64,000 nucleotides of DNA from Diphasiastrum complanatum (Eukaryota; Streptophyta; Lycopodiopsida; Lycopodiales; Lycopodiaceae), in NCBI GenBank assembly GCA_029204225.1, contig CM055109.1:4176299-4240298 (forward strand), in the 5' to 3' direction. Both the position numbers and the translations under genes were made by a program. Positions 39,891-51,835 of the stretch are shown piece by piece (the first letter of the stretch is position 1; every line of letters begins with the position of its first letter). The notes under the pieces are model-generated. The model saw only the letters and a program-made list of their open reading frames with translations, searched no databases and was not told where the DNA came from.

Positions 39891-42800
39891 TTTGAAGTAA
39901 ATCTAGACCGTATATTTTCCTCTTAGTGATGCGGCGTCTATAATCCTCTTGCACTAAACAATGATATTGAGATGAGGAGGCTTGCCATGATCGTTCGCTC
40001 TATGCTTGAATTATTTGAAGTTTATTTGGCTTGACATGCAGTATTCGATAATTAAGATAATGCTAAACACTTGAGAGTTATTATGGTACCATTGTTGTGA
40101 TGTTTTCCATGTTTTTGTGCTAAACTCTTTAACTGGTTCTTCTCTTTCACATTCTTTGTTGTATTTTGGCTTACGGAGCCTAAGATCTTAAAAACCAACG
40201 AAGGTAAAATCTATTCTACAGAGCACTGCAGGGAAGTAGTATCTTATTTTATGACTTTGCCTTTTTGGTTGCTTGAATGTCCCGTAGCTTTGCCTGCTCA
40301 ATTCTTTGGATAAGAAGCATCCTGTGCTTGATGTTGATGCGGTAACAGGTTTTGTCTTGCATTCTCGGATTTGAGTAGTATATCTATGGAGTAGTTTAAG
40401 CTGGTTCAGTTTGTTTTGGAGGGTGACCATTAGCATCTTCGCAAGGTGAAATAGATTGGATCATCATCCTTCTCTCTGACAGTGGCCTTCGAGTATCTTG
40501 GACAATCTGATTTGTTTATGCAAATTACGAGTCTGAAGACATCATATTCGTCTTTAGATAGTAATCTCTGTGACCGTAAATTAAAATTGACTCAGCTTGT
40601 TTAACTTGGCAGAGGCCTATTAATTTTTTGGGGTGAGTGCAAACATTTCTGCCGAACTTTCAATTACAGAGTGTATCTGTAGTACCTGAACTCCTGTTTA
40701 TCAGTTGAAGTATGTTGGACAGTTGGAGTTTATTTTTTTTGTTATTGGCGATGTGCCGGGGACAATGATGACTAGGTAAAATTTGTCACTTTTGAGAATT
40801 TTTTTGCTGTGTTTTCCACTGTTTTCTGTTATTATTCTTTTTGTGTACATTGCTCATAGTTTTATCTGGTCAAGATAGTTTTTTTGTTGAATTTTTGCAG
40901 GGTCGCACTTAGTGCAAGCCTTTTCTCTAGTAGTGAGTCTTTTTCTTCAGCAGATGGCATTCTGTAGTGAGCTTTTTCCAGAAACACTCGCCAACAGCCT
41001 AAAATACTCGTTTGATGGACTTTAGTTTTAAAAAAGAATTGTTAGATGACTGAATTTTTCTATTTTGATCATTTCTGGATTCCAGCAGAACACTCACTTC
41101 ATAATTTATCTCCAGCCTTTTAGTAGGACATTTGTTTGATTTGTCTTTTGTCCGACAGAGGCGTTTATTTGTTGCTGATTCGACCTGTTGTCTATCGGAA
41201 GTGTATAGATGCCTTAAATCATGATCGTGATAGGCATCGCAATTATTTCCATTCATACCATTTGGAATGGAGGTGTAATGTAAAGAGAAACACATACATG
41301 ACCATCTATAAGGGCTTGAATTTATGCCATTTCATAGGTTTATTATGTTTTGATCAGGTCGTTCATGTAGTATACGAGTACGCATCCATGCTGTGTAAAA
41401 CTTTGTAACAAAAGTAGCTACCAGAGTAACACTGTTTTTGTTTTCTATCGCCTGTTATGACTTTGATAAGCTCTTGAAAGGACTTAAGTGTGCACATCTC
41501 ATGAACCATTTGCCACATGAGTGTCAGTGTTTACTTTAGAATGGCATGGTTAATATGAGGACTGAGGTGGAGAATGAAGTTAAGGGGTTATTCATAGTAA
41601 AATGCAATAGCAATTTTTCCTTGTGGAATAAGCAAATTATTGAATTTCAACTATGGATATTTGCAAATTTTAGAGTCATAAATGCAATTTAGAATGCTTT
41701 TTGAGGGACAGTCTTGGATTCCATATTGATATCTTGGATGTCTCTCAAGAAGGTATTGAATTCCTTGTTATTAAAGAAAATCACCTGTCTTCGCTTTAGT
41801 GTGGAAAAAATGGCTTGATTGAGGTTACTTCAATTCAAGCATGAGGTACCAAAACTAAGGAAGCTTTTTTCCCATATGTTGATTTGTTGAAGAAAAGACA
41901 TGTCAAGTAAAGCCGAACAAAATTGTAGAGGTAATAACTTTACAAACTCATTGGTAGAGGGAGCAGATTGAATTCTTAGCTCAATCTTTATTTAAAACCT
42001 GCTGTTTGGAAGTTTTATTTGTCTCCCGATTCTTGGAACATGGTGTAATGTTCTTTCAATGTTATAATTGACGAGGAATTGATTGGCAGGCCATTTTCCG
42101 AATTCTTCGGAAATGATGGCAAGCAGAAAGTTTTTTCTTCCTATATGTTGATTGGAGTATATAGACATGTCGGTTTCAACTTAAGAACCTTCCACATTGG
42201 GGTTTGAGAGATCGGGGGATGGATGGCTTGAGCATGGGGCCTACTAGTGTCATGAGCTAAGGATTGATGGTTGAAACCAAGAAGCATTTCATAAAGTGAT
42301 CTTTGCACACACAGTGAGTTGGTGTATCTTGGCTCGCCCACTTCGGGTTGATTCTTTGTAATCCCGTAGGTTGATAATACAATTAACATCTCATAAAGCA
42401 TGATCAAAGATCACCTCTATATGGGCCTAACGGTGTCACAAATTGAGGAAGGATCAATGGTTGAAATGTTCCATTTTATAAAGCATGGCGTTGGCTTTGT
42501 TGGTTAGCTTGCCATCCAAAGTTTCTTTGGTCCCAAGTTCGAGCCTCTCCTTGGAAACCAAGAAGCATTTTATAAAGGATCATCAATGACTACCCCTTTA
42601 TGGACTGAATAATGGTTGTTTGAAGACCCATAATATTGATTTAATGGCAAACCCTCTTATCGAGCTTTGGTTGCACCTAGATGGGAGGATGAGCCATTAT
42701 ATATATATTTTTACCATGGGCCAATAAGCACCCGTTATCGTACATAATGTCAATTTTAAAAGAAATAAAAGAAAAACATTTTCAAGATTTTGTAATGATG

Positions 42801-43546
42801 CCATCCTTGAGGGTTATTATTATCAAGGTTCTTTCTATCCATGAGGCCTATGTATTTTCAAGATTCCATCCATGAGGGTTGATTATTTTTCACGCTTATT
42901 TTGATGGTTGACAATTATAGCCAATCATATTTGTAGAAAATAATGAGGCTTTATTATTATGCCCTATATAATGATGCTCTCCAAACTCAATTTGGCTTGT
43001 TGATTCATGTAAGATTTGAGTAGACACATTATGAATCTATTAGTGTCATCGATTGAGAAACGATTGATGGTTGAAACATTCCATATTGTAAATCATAGTC
43101 AAAGATCATTCCTTTCGAAAAGTTATTTTTTCTTGTGACAAAGGGGTTTGAGGAACTTGAGTGTTAGAGGAACTTGAGCGACATGGTTTGCAACATTAAG
43201 ACATGGTTTGAGACAACACTCCCTCAGGGACCAATGGTCTAAACCTTCAAAGTTTAAGACATCACTAGAAACTTACCTATAGTAAGTTGGTTATTGAAAG
43301 AATCCTATGAATATGGTTTGTCTTAGACGTTCCACATGTTTTGATAAGGTTCATTTTGAAAGAACTCTCAACTTTGAACGAGCTTCCCTGATATGGTTAC
43401 CATGTTCTAGCAACTAAAAGGACATCAGAAGACTCTATTAAGTTTCCTATGATTCCTTAACTAAAAGAGTATATTCAATAATGTATATCATCGGGACTAC
43501 AAATGACACAAAAGCTTGCTTCCACTCAAGGAGTATTATTGTATGA
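39891..43546. other. 3' UTR of the GRP gene, then no recognisable gene
   Basis: The first few hundred bases are probably the 3' UTR. Beyond that I see only short open frames and no LTR, PBS or domain. Confidence 0.45.
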
Positions 43547-44057
43547 CATTATTAGAGAGCTCATTAAATATTAATGGAGTCCATATAGATATTGCACTCA
43601 CTTTGTCATCTTAGGACACAATAGATCATACCATTCGTCATTAATCCTTGTGTTAAAAATTCATCATACGCAAATTTGTCAAGATAAGATCCGTAGACAA
43701 GTGTTATTGAAAACAATTTGGTAGCTGGTATTAACATTGATGACATGCAATTTTGTCAAGACAAGATACTTGAAGAGTAAGTGTTTGTGAGAATAGTTTG
43801 CATTATTAGAGAGCTCATTAAATATTAATGGAGTCCATATAGATATTGCACTCACCTTGTCATCTTAGGACACATCAGATCATACCATTTGTCATTAATC
43901 CTTGTGTTAAAAATTCATCATACGCAAATTTGTCAAGATAAGTAACGTAGACAACAAGTGTTATTGAGAACAATTTGGTAGTTGGTATTAACATGGATGA
44001 CATGCAATTTTGTCAAGACAAGATACTTGAAGAGAAAGTGTTTGTGAGAATAGTTTG
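43547..44057 (+). repeat. 254-bp tandem duplication
   Basis: Unit 1 is 43547-43800 and unit 2 43801-44057, adjacent, with a few percent substitutions and a 3-bp insertion. Both start CATTATTAGAGAGCTC and end GAGAATAGTTTG. No open frame spans it. Confidence 0.9.
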
Positions 44058-44773
44058 CTAGATAACAAATCCCATATATCTCATTTATTATTGGGCTAAT
44101 AATTGTAAATTGCATATCATCAATCACTCTATTGAGGAGTTCATTTATTGTTTCAAGCTTGAAAATCCAACTTTTAAATGTGAACAATGTTGCATTTAAA
44201 TTTTTCTCTTGTTGTTATGAGCTTCACTATTTGGAGTACCAAAGACTTATTGAATGCTACTGTACAAACATCCATATGTACTCTTGAACCTTGATTTGCA
44301 ATGGTAAACCTAATTGTCCCAACATACTCTTGGCTCTTGAATTGTAATCGTAAACCCGAGAAGTTTACCTATAAGGTAGGGAATTCGGGAAAGTGGGTTT
44401 TTTCTCTATAAAATCCAAGGCTACTACTTGCTTTGTGTCAAAATCAAACAAGACACTCTTGTATACGTCTTATCATGATAATATTGACGAGATCTAGATA
44501 CTTGAGGAGATGGGATTGTTACATATGCTCAAGAACTTTCCAACTAATAACAATGGTAACAAGAGCCTAAATCCAATATTTTATATATAAAAAGTTGATC
44601 CATATGCAAGCAACCAAAGACAATGTAGCACCACTTTTGTTTTTGTTTTTGTTTTTGTATTGTCAGTTTTTCATTTAGAAGCTACTTTTTAGGTGGATCG
44701 ATAATATACACGTGTTGCTAAAATTTTCCTAGGTAAATTTTTTGACAAATAATATCGAATTATGAAGCACTCT

Positions 44774-44850
44774 GTGATTTACTGTGTGGGGAGTGGAGGC
44801 CCTTTTCTAGTGATTTACTATGTGGGGAGCAGAGGTCCTTTTTTAGTGAT
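44774..44850 (+). repeat. 36-bp tandem duplication
   Basis: Units at 44774 and 44810 (GTGATTTACTGTGTGGGG-type) with few differences. A TTTTTG repeat lies at 44637-44658. Confidence 0.8.
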
Positions 44851-44857
44851 TACATAT

Positions 44858-46910
44858 CTATTTCTTATTGCTCTTCAATTATGAAGTCCATTTCATAAGA
44901 TTTATTTGTTCTTTGCTACTATAGGAAAACAATGTATGATGTTCTCCTCTAAACAACTTGAGTTTTCATACAAGAGTTGTAACCAAGAAGACTGTAGAAA
45001 TATAGTTTATTAATCAAAGAACAAAAATTGATTTTTGGCAATAGTTGGAAGCAATGTTCATGTTTATGCAACTAAAGAATGTTGGTGACGATAAGCCTAA
45101 GGATGAGATTGTGAGTATGGGTTACTCACACTTTGCAAGATTGTTCCTACAACTATTTAGAGAAATTTGTGTCATACATTAATGCATGAGATTTTTGCTT
45201 TAGTTCATAGAGTTAAAATTCACATGCACAATAACATAACTACACACTTTATATCATGTGAGCTATTATGCTATCACTATTTTAGGCATTGCCTTGCATA
45301 GTTAAAAAATAAAAAGAAATGTTGATTTTGATAGTGGAGCTGAAGAGATGTTACCTAATTTCTTACTATTTAAGAGAATTGATAACTAACTACCCTACCT
45401 CGAGAGATCTTACAAAAGATAGAAAATGCAAACGACAGTCTATGCCAAAAATGACAATCTATTCCAAGAACTAACATAACTATTTAAATGCTACCGATTT
45501 AATAGAGAAACATAGCAAAGCTGTATAAATACAATAAAACAAGTAATTGATTAAATAATCAAAATAGTGAACGTTATGCAACAAACACGTTCATGTAAGT
45601 ATGAAAATGTCGTGTATATTAAATTATTGTACTAGAATGTACCATTTTTAACAAGAGTCATATAGAGAAAAGCTACAAAAAATAAATTACATCATTCATT
45701 AATAAAATGGTATGCTATAACAAGTTCATTATATAAACATTTTTGGACAATTGTCCTTCCACTGTGAAATAATCAATTTTCTCAAATGTGGTGAGTTGTT
45801 GTTGTGTTTGAGTTTGGCTCTCCAAGTAGATTCTCTATGATCCCACAAGTTGATAATACCAAGAAGCATCATGAAATCATTTAACAATGGTGTAAGATAA
45901 TCACAAGCTCATAAAAATTCAGTACATAATAAGTAAACTTGAATGTTAAGAGTTCTTGTGTCGAATCTCTCACTTGCCAAAACTTTTCTATAGCATTCAT
46001 AGAGGTCATAATACTCTTCCTAACGATTTTAAAGTACAAACTCTCTCGCCCAAGATTCTTCAAATCTCTACTTTGTTGATTCTTACTCTCCCATTGAATC
46101 ACCATATTATTTGATTCCTCAAGTCACTCAATTCTTGAATATTAAAATTGATGGATGATAAAAGCATAGACTCTCAAACTAGATGACTATGATGTGGCCT
46201 TCCCGGTTGCCCCTTTGTTTCACATTCACTAATGTAAATAACTTCCACAAGATCTTCACGTTTGAAGGCAAGGACGACTAATCTGAAGTTTAGGAGAATG
46301 ACTAACTTGAAAGTAATGAAATTGAGATCTCCTTCAAGCTTAAACAATGACCTAAATAGTATCATAAGATACAAAATTGCCACTTCAATTTAATAACTGG
46401 TCGAGGCTTGAATGTTGGCCAGCAGTATTCTTTTGAACTAGATGTTTTTAGGATATAGCTAATAAGTGGGAATTACATAATGAGCCACATTCTCAACTTA
46501 CAAAGTAGCGGAAATTGACCGAGTGGTCACATGCCTATATCCAAGATCTGTACCATAAGTTACGGCGGATCAAAAGCAGAGGCTGGAGAACTTTGGGACT
46601 GGTTTGCAAGATTCCAATGGAATCGTTTTGAATTTGAACCTATTTTTTTGGGGGAGAATTTTGGAGAAGCATCCTACGTCCAAAATTGGCAAACTTTGCA
46701 TATGTCCTACCTAATTTCGAGATTCTGGATGCAACGATGAGGTCGATTTCAGCTTTAGAAGCCTTTTGGATCAAAATTTTGAGCATTTTCAGAATTAGTG
46801 ACCACTTCTTGAACAAATTTGTGGGGACGCGCGCGCATCTTTCAAATAGAAGCTCCATTTCAAGTGCCGTAAAAAGCAAAGTTGGTCCTTTTCATACATA
46901 CTTCACAATG
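44858..46910. other. No recognisable gene; end may be leader of Copia H
   Basis: Short open frames only. The last 400 bases before 46911 may be the untranslated leader of Copia H, but I find no LTR or PBS. Confidence 0.35.
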
Positions 46911-48654
46911 AGTGACAAAGATTTGGCATTGCTATTATCAAAAAATAGCAAATTGAATGGAAAGATTTATCACGTGTGGAAACTCAAAATGAAGAATCTC
47001 CTCATGATGCGAGACTCATGTCAACTTGTCACAAGGGAAGAGAAAAAACCTGAAATTGGACCTGACTCTTTCGAATTGGGGAAGAGAAGTATTGAAGAAA
47101 TAGAATGACTCCAAGTAGACCATGACAAGAGGGCCACCCGAGCGTGGACATGATCAACATGTCAACAGCATATCACATTAGAGAAAATTTGGCCTTGGAA
47201 AGGGCCCTATAAGGATTGCCACGTAGAATGACAATTTTTTTGCAATGTAAAATACTAAAATAAAATCGTTTTTAGCCCGCATTCATGCCCACACAGTCGT
47301 CGATGGTTAGCTATTATGTGCATAGTATAGTTTGTGGCTGAGAAAAATCATAACTTTTGAGCGACAACTTGGATTGAGATGATTACAAGGCTATTAGAAA
47401 GCCCTTGACGAGAGCTTTTTAATGACACCCAACATGACCTAGTTCCAAGATACGATGAAGAAGTTATGGCCAGTCAAAGTTTTGGTCTCCAACACTTGGT
47501 CAACCCGATATCTCTTTCAAGCGCAATTGACCAGTTTAACCGGGGGTCAAACTGGTCAACTGCGCTTGAAAGAGATATCACGTTGACCTAGTGCCCCGGT
47601 CAAACTGGTCAACTGCGCTTGAAAGAGATATCGGGTTGACCAAGTGTTGACGGACCAAAACTTTGACTGGCTATAACTTCTTCATCGTAACTTGGAACTA
47701 GGTCATGTTGGTGTCATTGAAAAGCTCTCATTGAGGGCTATCTAATGGCCTTGTAATCATCTCAATCCGAGTTGCCGTTCAAAAGTTACACTATTTTCTG
47801 CTGAGTTGCATACTATACTACAGATAAAATGGCTTATTTATGGGCTGCCCCCGACACAAAATTACAATTCTTTTAGAAAGAAAAGAGAATCAGTTTGAAG
47901 GAGCTAAGTTACGTAGATTTCAAATTTGAGTGTTTTGATTAAACCATGTGAAAGAAACTTGTGAGAAAAAAAATAAAATGTATTTTTTTGAAAGGCCCCT
48001 TTTGTGATCAAATTTTCTCTAATGCATTATTTCTCATATTGCTTCATTTACTACTACTACACAAGCATGGAACACATTAAGGACACTTTATGAGTGTATA
48101 AACATAGCTCGTGTTATGATGTTGAAGCAAAAACTTATGACAGTTAGAATGGGTGAGCATGAAGCTCTGACATCTTTCATCACCGGGGTGAAAGAATTGA
48201 AGGAAGAGAAGCTGAAGTTGGGGAAACTATTCCTGAGGTGGATTTGTTGACTGTCATAATGGGAGCGTTACCATCCTCCTATAGACACTTAGTGACAACA
48301 ATCATGGTGAGGGAGAAACCTCCCACTTTTGATGAATTCTGTGCCTATCTCATTTAGGAGGAACTTATGCAAAGACCACAATCTCGCAATTCAAGAAGTA
48401 ATGATGAAGCTTGCTATCAACGTCAAGAGGACCAGACATAGGCCATGGTCAACAACGTGGTAGAAGTGGGAATGATAGAAGCCAATGGCAAAAGAATCAA
48501 GCAAAGTAAGAGCCTCATAATGAGGCAAGATATTCTAAAGGTGGAGAAGCCAAAAAGAAGATGGTGACATGCTACTATTGTGGTAAAATTGGGCACATGT
48601 CCAATGAGTGTCATATCAAACAAGTTGTTGTTGTTGTAAGAGGAAGGGGGAGAG
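46911..48654 (+). pseudogene. Copia H gag with foldback insertion
   Basis: ATG 46911 opens MSDKDLALLLSKNSKLNGK with the gag motif YHVWKLKMKNLLMM. A TGA near 47106 ends the first open stretch. After the foldback insertion, gag continues at about 48046 (TTTTQAWNTLRTLYECINIA, MMLKQKLMTVRMGEHEAL) with further stops. The zinc knuckle CYYCGKIGHMSNEC (48570-48611) is intact. The Arg/Gly-rich linker after it is cut by element G and continues at 54881. Confidence 0.8.
47176..48024. mobile_element. Foldback element with long inverted arms
   Basis: The outer ends CATTAGAGAAAATTTG (47176) and its complement CAAATTTTCTCTAATG (near 48009-48024) are inverted, with a second block GGCC(N)AAAGGGCC/GGCCCC just inside. 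In the centre, about 47326-47545 and 47602-47820 form imperfect inverted arms of roughly 200 bp (TCTTTCAAGCGCA / TGCGCTTGAAAGA; CATGACCTAGTTCCAAG / CTTGGAACTAGGTCATG). Between them is an extra direct copy of GGTCAAACTGGTCAACTGCG. It interrupts Copia H gag. It has no open frame. The target duplication is unclear (TATCACATT at 47171 against TCTCATATT at 48032). Confidence 0.7.
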
Positions 48655-49010
48655 TGTAATAGATCCTAACACCACAGTAGGGCAAACACTAACTGATCCA
48701 CCCAACCTTGCCTACTCCCTGATATAGAGTAAGCCCCTCCTAGCCCAGTGTGAGGACTGGTAGCATGCTACTGCCAAGTGTCGGCCACGTGGCACTGACG
48801 TGGCCGACTGCACGTCGGGACCCAACTGGGGGCCCTATCCTGCTGACAGGGTCCCTAGGCTGTGTTAGGCCCGCCATGGCTATGGACCGTGCTGGGGCAC
48901 ACTACTCACACTGTCTTGCCCTGTTGGTCATGTACGCTGGACACGACCCTGACTGTGGTATCTGACCTATCTGTGTTCTCTAGGGTTCGGCACTGGTTAC
49001 GAGCTCGTAA
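48655..49010 (-). repeat. 3' LTR of element G (left on the map)
   Basis: 356 bp, plus-strand ends TGTAATAGATCC and GAGCTCGTAA. Only one difference from the right LTR is seen (CACCACAG against CACCATAG, near 48673). It holds the inverted repeat CGGCCACGT/ACGTGGCCG (48782-48806) with a G-box. Confidence 0.95.
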
Positions 49011-49023
49011 TACTCCCTCCCCC

Positions 49024-50425
49024 TTAAGAACCGTCTTGGTCCTCTAAGACAAAGTCTGGAAAAATCTTGCGAAGGACGCTGCCTCTTTCCCAAGTGGCAT
49101 TCTCAACAGGCTGATCATTCCACTTAACCAGATATTCTCGGTATAGAGTATGACGAGTCTGCGTCTCTCTACTATCAAGAATTTCCTCTGGTTCATGTGG
49201 AGGTTGTTGAGGATCCAATGGGAGAACTAGAACACTGTCCCCTACCAGATTATCTGATCTGGTTAAGGCTTTTCGTAACTGACTTACATGAAAAACTGGA
49301 AAAACCTTACTGCTGTGTGGGAGTTCTAGTTCATAGGTGACCTCGCCTAGTCTCCTACTGATGGTAAAGGGACCACAATACCTTGGAGACAACTTAGCAC
49401 ACACTCCTTATTTGAGAGTTTTAGAGTCAACTGGGACTCTCAAGTAGACTCTCTCACCAGTGGAGAACTGCACATCCCGTCTGTGTGGATCTGCATAATG
49501 CCTGGCTCGATCCTGGGATTGTCTAATGCTACGCTTAGCATGTTCTATCATCTGGTTTAGGTCTTCTAAAAAGTTTCTGGCTGCTTCAACTTTTTCTTGT
49601 TTAAACCCTACAGCTGTGGGTGAGCGTGGCTGAAAACCGTACATCAGCATAAATGGGCTGTATCCCGTAGCTGAATGTTTGGTACTGTTGTAAGCAAACT
49701 CTAATATCGAGAGATACTCCTCCCAATTAGTCTGCCTCTTGCTGACATATGCACGAAGCATATCCTCCAGCACTTGATTTACCCTTTCTGTTTGACCGTC
49801 CGTCTGTGGATGGTCGGTGGTACTCATATTAAGTTTAGTATGGAGATGATGGAATACTGCCTTCCAAAAATTTCCAGTAAACTTACTGTCCCGGTCGCTG
49901 ACTATGCCGGAAGGTAGACCGTACAATTTAAATAGCCCGTCTACAAACAACCTCGCTAACTCTGGAGCTCTAACGGTTGTTTTGGTCGGAATAAAATGAG
50001 CCATTTTGGTCAGACGGTCAACTGTGACCCATATAGCGTCATTACCCTTTTGGGTTTTAGGCAGGCCTACTATAAAATCCATGGAGATACTCTCCCATTT
50101 ACCAGCTGGTATTTCTAAGGGATGCAACAACCCTCCTGCCTTTAAACGCTCTGCTTTATTTACTTGACATTTCTGGCAACTAGTTACATACTGGTGGACG
50201 TCCTTTTTCATACTGGGCCAGAAAAATTGCCTACGAAGAAGCTCATAGGTCTTCTGTATGCCTGGGTGTCCCGCGCTAGGATTGTCATGACATTCATATA
50301 GGACCTGCTGCCTATAATCCTCTGAATTGGGGACACATACTCTATCTCTATAGAGCAAGTACTCATCCTGAATGGAATACTGTTTCCATTTGAATCCTTG
50401 AGTCAACTGACCCTCAACCACTAGG
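49024..50425 (-). pseudogene. Element G integrase and chromodomain
   Basis: From about 50421 the minus strand reads the zinc-binding region (ECHDNPSAGHPGIQKTYELL, CQKCQVNK) and the catalytic core (SMDFIVGLP, VSDRDSKF, TDGQTERVNQVLEDML: the DDE residues are present). A TAA at 49408-49410 follows, and in the same frame the GPY-type segment (KLSPRYCGPF) and a chromodomain (YLVKWNDQPVENATWERGSV) lead to the natural stop near 49024. The stop is one base from a CAA codon. A chromodomain at the integrase C-terminus defines chromoviruses and is thought to guide insertion to marked chromatin. Confidence 0.9.
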
Positions 50426-51835
50426 GTTTGCTTGGTAATACAGGCTCAGAATCCTCAACGTCATCTGACGACGTATACTCGGACTCATCATCATCCTCAA
50501 CGGAAGCTGCCGTATTCTTGGATGAACTGGCACTAGCCCCGGGAACTGGTTCTGGAGTCTGTAACTGTCTGTTCTGGACTGAGTTCCAGATAATAGAGAA
50601 GAATGCATCATGCTGGCATTTCCCTCTCAAGGACTCGAGTAACTCATTACGAATCTGAGTAAAACTCAGCTCGTTTATCATAGGCATTCTGCTAAGGGCA
50701 TCTGCTACTGTATTGAATTTTCCGCGCCTATATCTGATAGACATGTCAAACTCTTGCATCAACTCTGCCCAACGAGCTTTCCGACCTCTAAGCTCAGGTT
50801 GATTGCAAAGGTATCTGAGACTCTCATGGTCTGTCAGGACCTCAAAGTTGGCACCATACAAATAATGCCTCCAAGTCTTAAGGGCATGGACTATAGAAAA
50901 GAGTTCCTTTTCATAGGCACTATACCTAGTCTGTGCTGGCTCGAGTTTTTTACTCTCGAACGCAACTGGTCGTCCACCCTGAGTTAGCACAGCACCTACT
51001 GCAAAGTCGCTAGCATCTGTTTCGACCACAAATGGCTGATTGGGGTCGACGACCTTTAAAACTGGTGCTGTAGCTAAGGCTGTTTTGAGAGCATCAAAGC
51101 TCTCCTGTTGTGCGGACTCCCAAATGAACTCCTTTCCCTTCCCCTTAAGGAGATTTGTCATAGGGACTGCTATCTGAGCATATTCCTTGACAAATCGTCT
51201 GTAATATCCCGCCAGACCAAGAAAGATTTGAAGTTCCAAAATATTCTGAGGTCTCAGCCAACTGAGTATGGCTTTAACCTTATTTGGGTCCATCTTAATC
51301 CCATCTGAAGAGATAATGTGACCCAAATATGCTACTTCTTCAACGAAGAATTCACACTTGGATTGTTTAGCATAAAGCTTATGCTTTCTGAGCAGTCGAA
51401 ACACCTTTCTGAGGTGTTTTAGATGCTCCTTCCTCGTTTTGCTGTAGACGAGGATGTCATCTAAAAATACGACTACAAACTTACCCAAGTATGGTCTGAG
51501 GACACTGTTCATCAAGGTCATAAAGGTAGCTGGAGCATTTGTGAGCCCAAATGGCATCACCTTAAACTCATAATGACCGTGACGAGTCCTAAAAGCTGTT
51601 TTCGAGACATCTTCCGATTTTATACGGACTTGATGATATCCCGATCTGAGGTCTATTTTGCTGAAAAACTTAGCCCCGTCGAGTTGATCAAACAACTCGT
51701 CTGCTCGAGGCATAGGGTATTTATTCTTAATTGTGACTTTATTGAGGGCTCTGTAATCTACGCAAAGACGCATAGACCCCTCTTTCTTTTTCACCAATAG
51801 GACTGGTGAGGCCCATGGTGAACTACTGGTCTGAA
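50421..51835 (-). pseudogene. Element G reverse transcriptase and RNase H
   Basis: The minus strand opens at [16 protein letters not shown] (about 51830), so the N-terminal RT segment is missing. The core is present: [36 protein letters not shown], the catalytic FLDD in [13 protein letters not shown], and RNase H with [15 protein letters not shown] and [10 protein letters not shown]. After RNase H a Ser/Asp/Glu-rich linker (about 50650-50440) follows and ends at a stop. Integrase continues in another frame, so a single-base shift lies near 50425. Confidence 0.9.

Noticed and set aside
40200-41410. Second gene downstream of the GRP gene
   Set aside because: Only short, domain-free frames and no convincing splice pattern could be found.
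48750-48965. Identical 71-codon open frames at 48750 and 54620
   Set aside because: Both lie in the two LTRs of element G and show no domain; identity comes from the LTRs.
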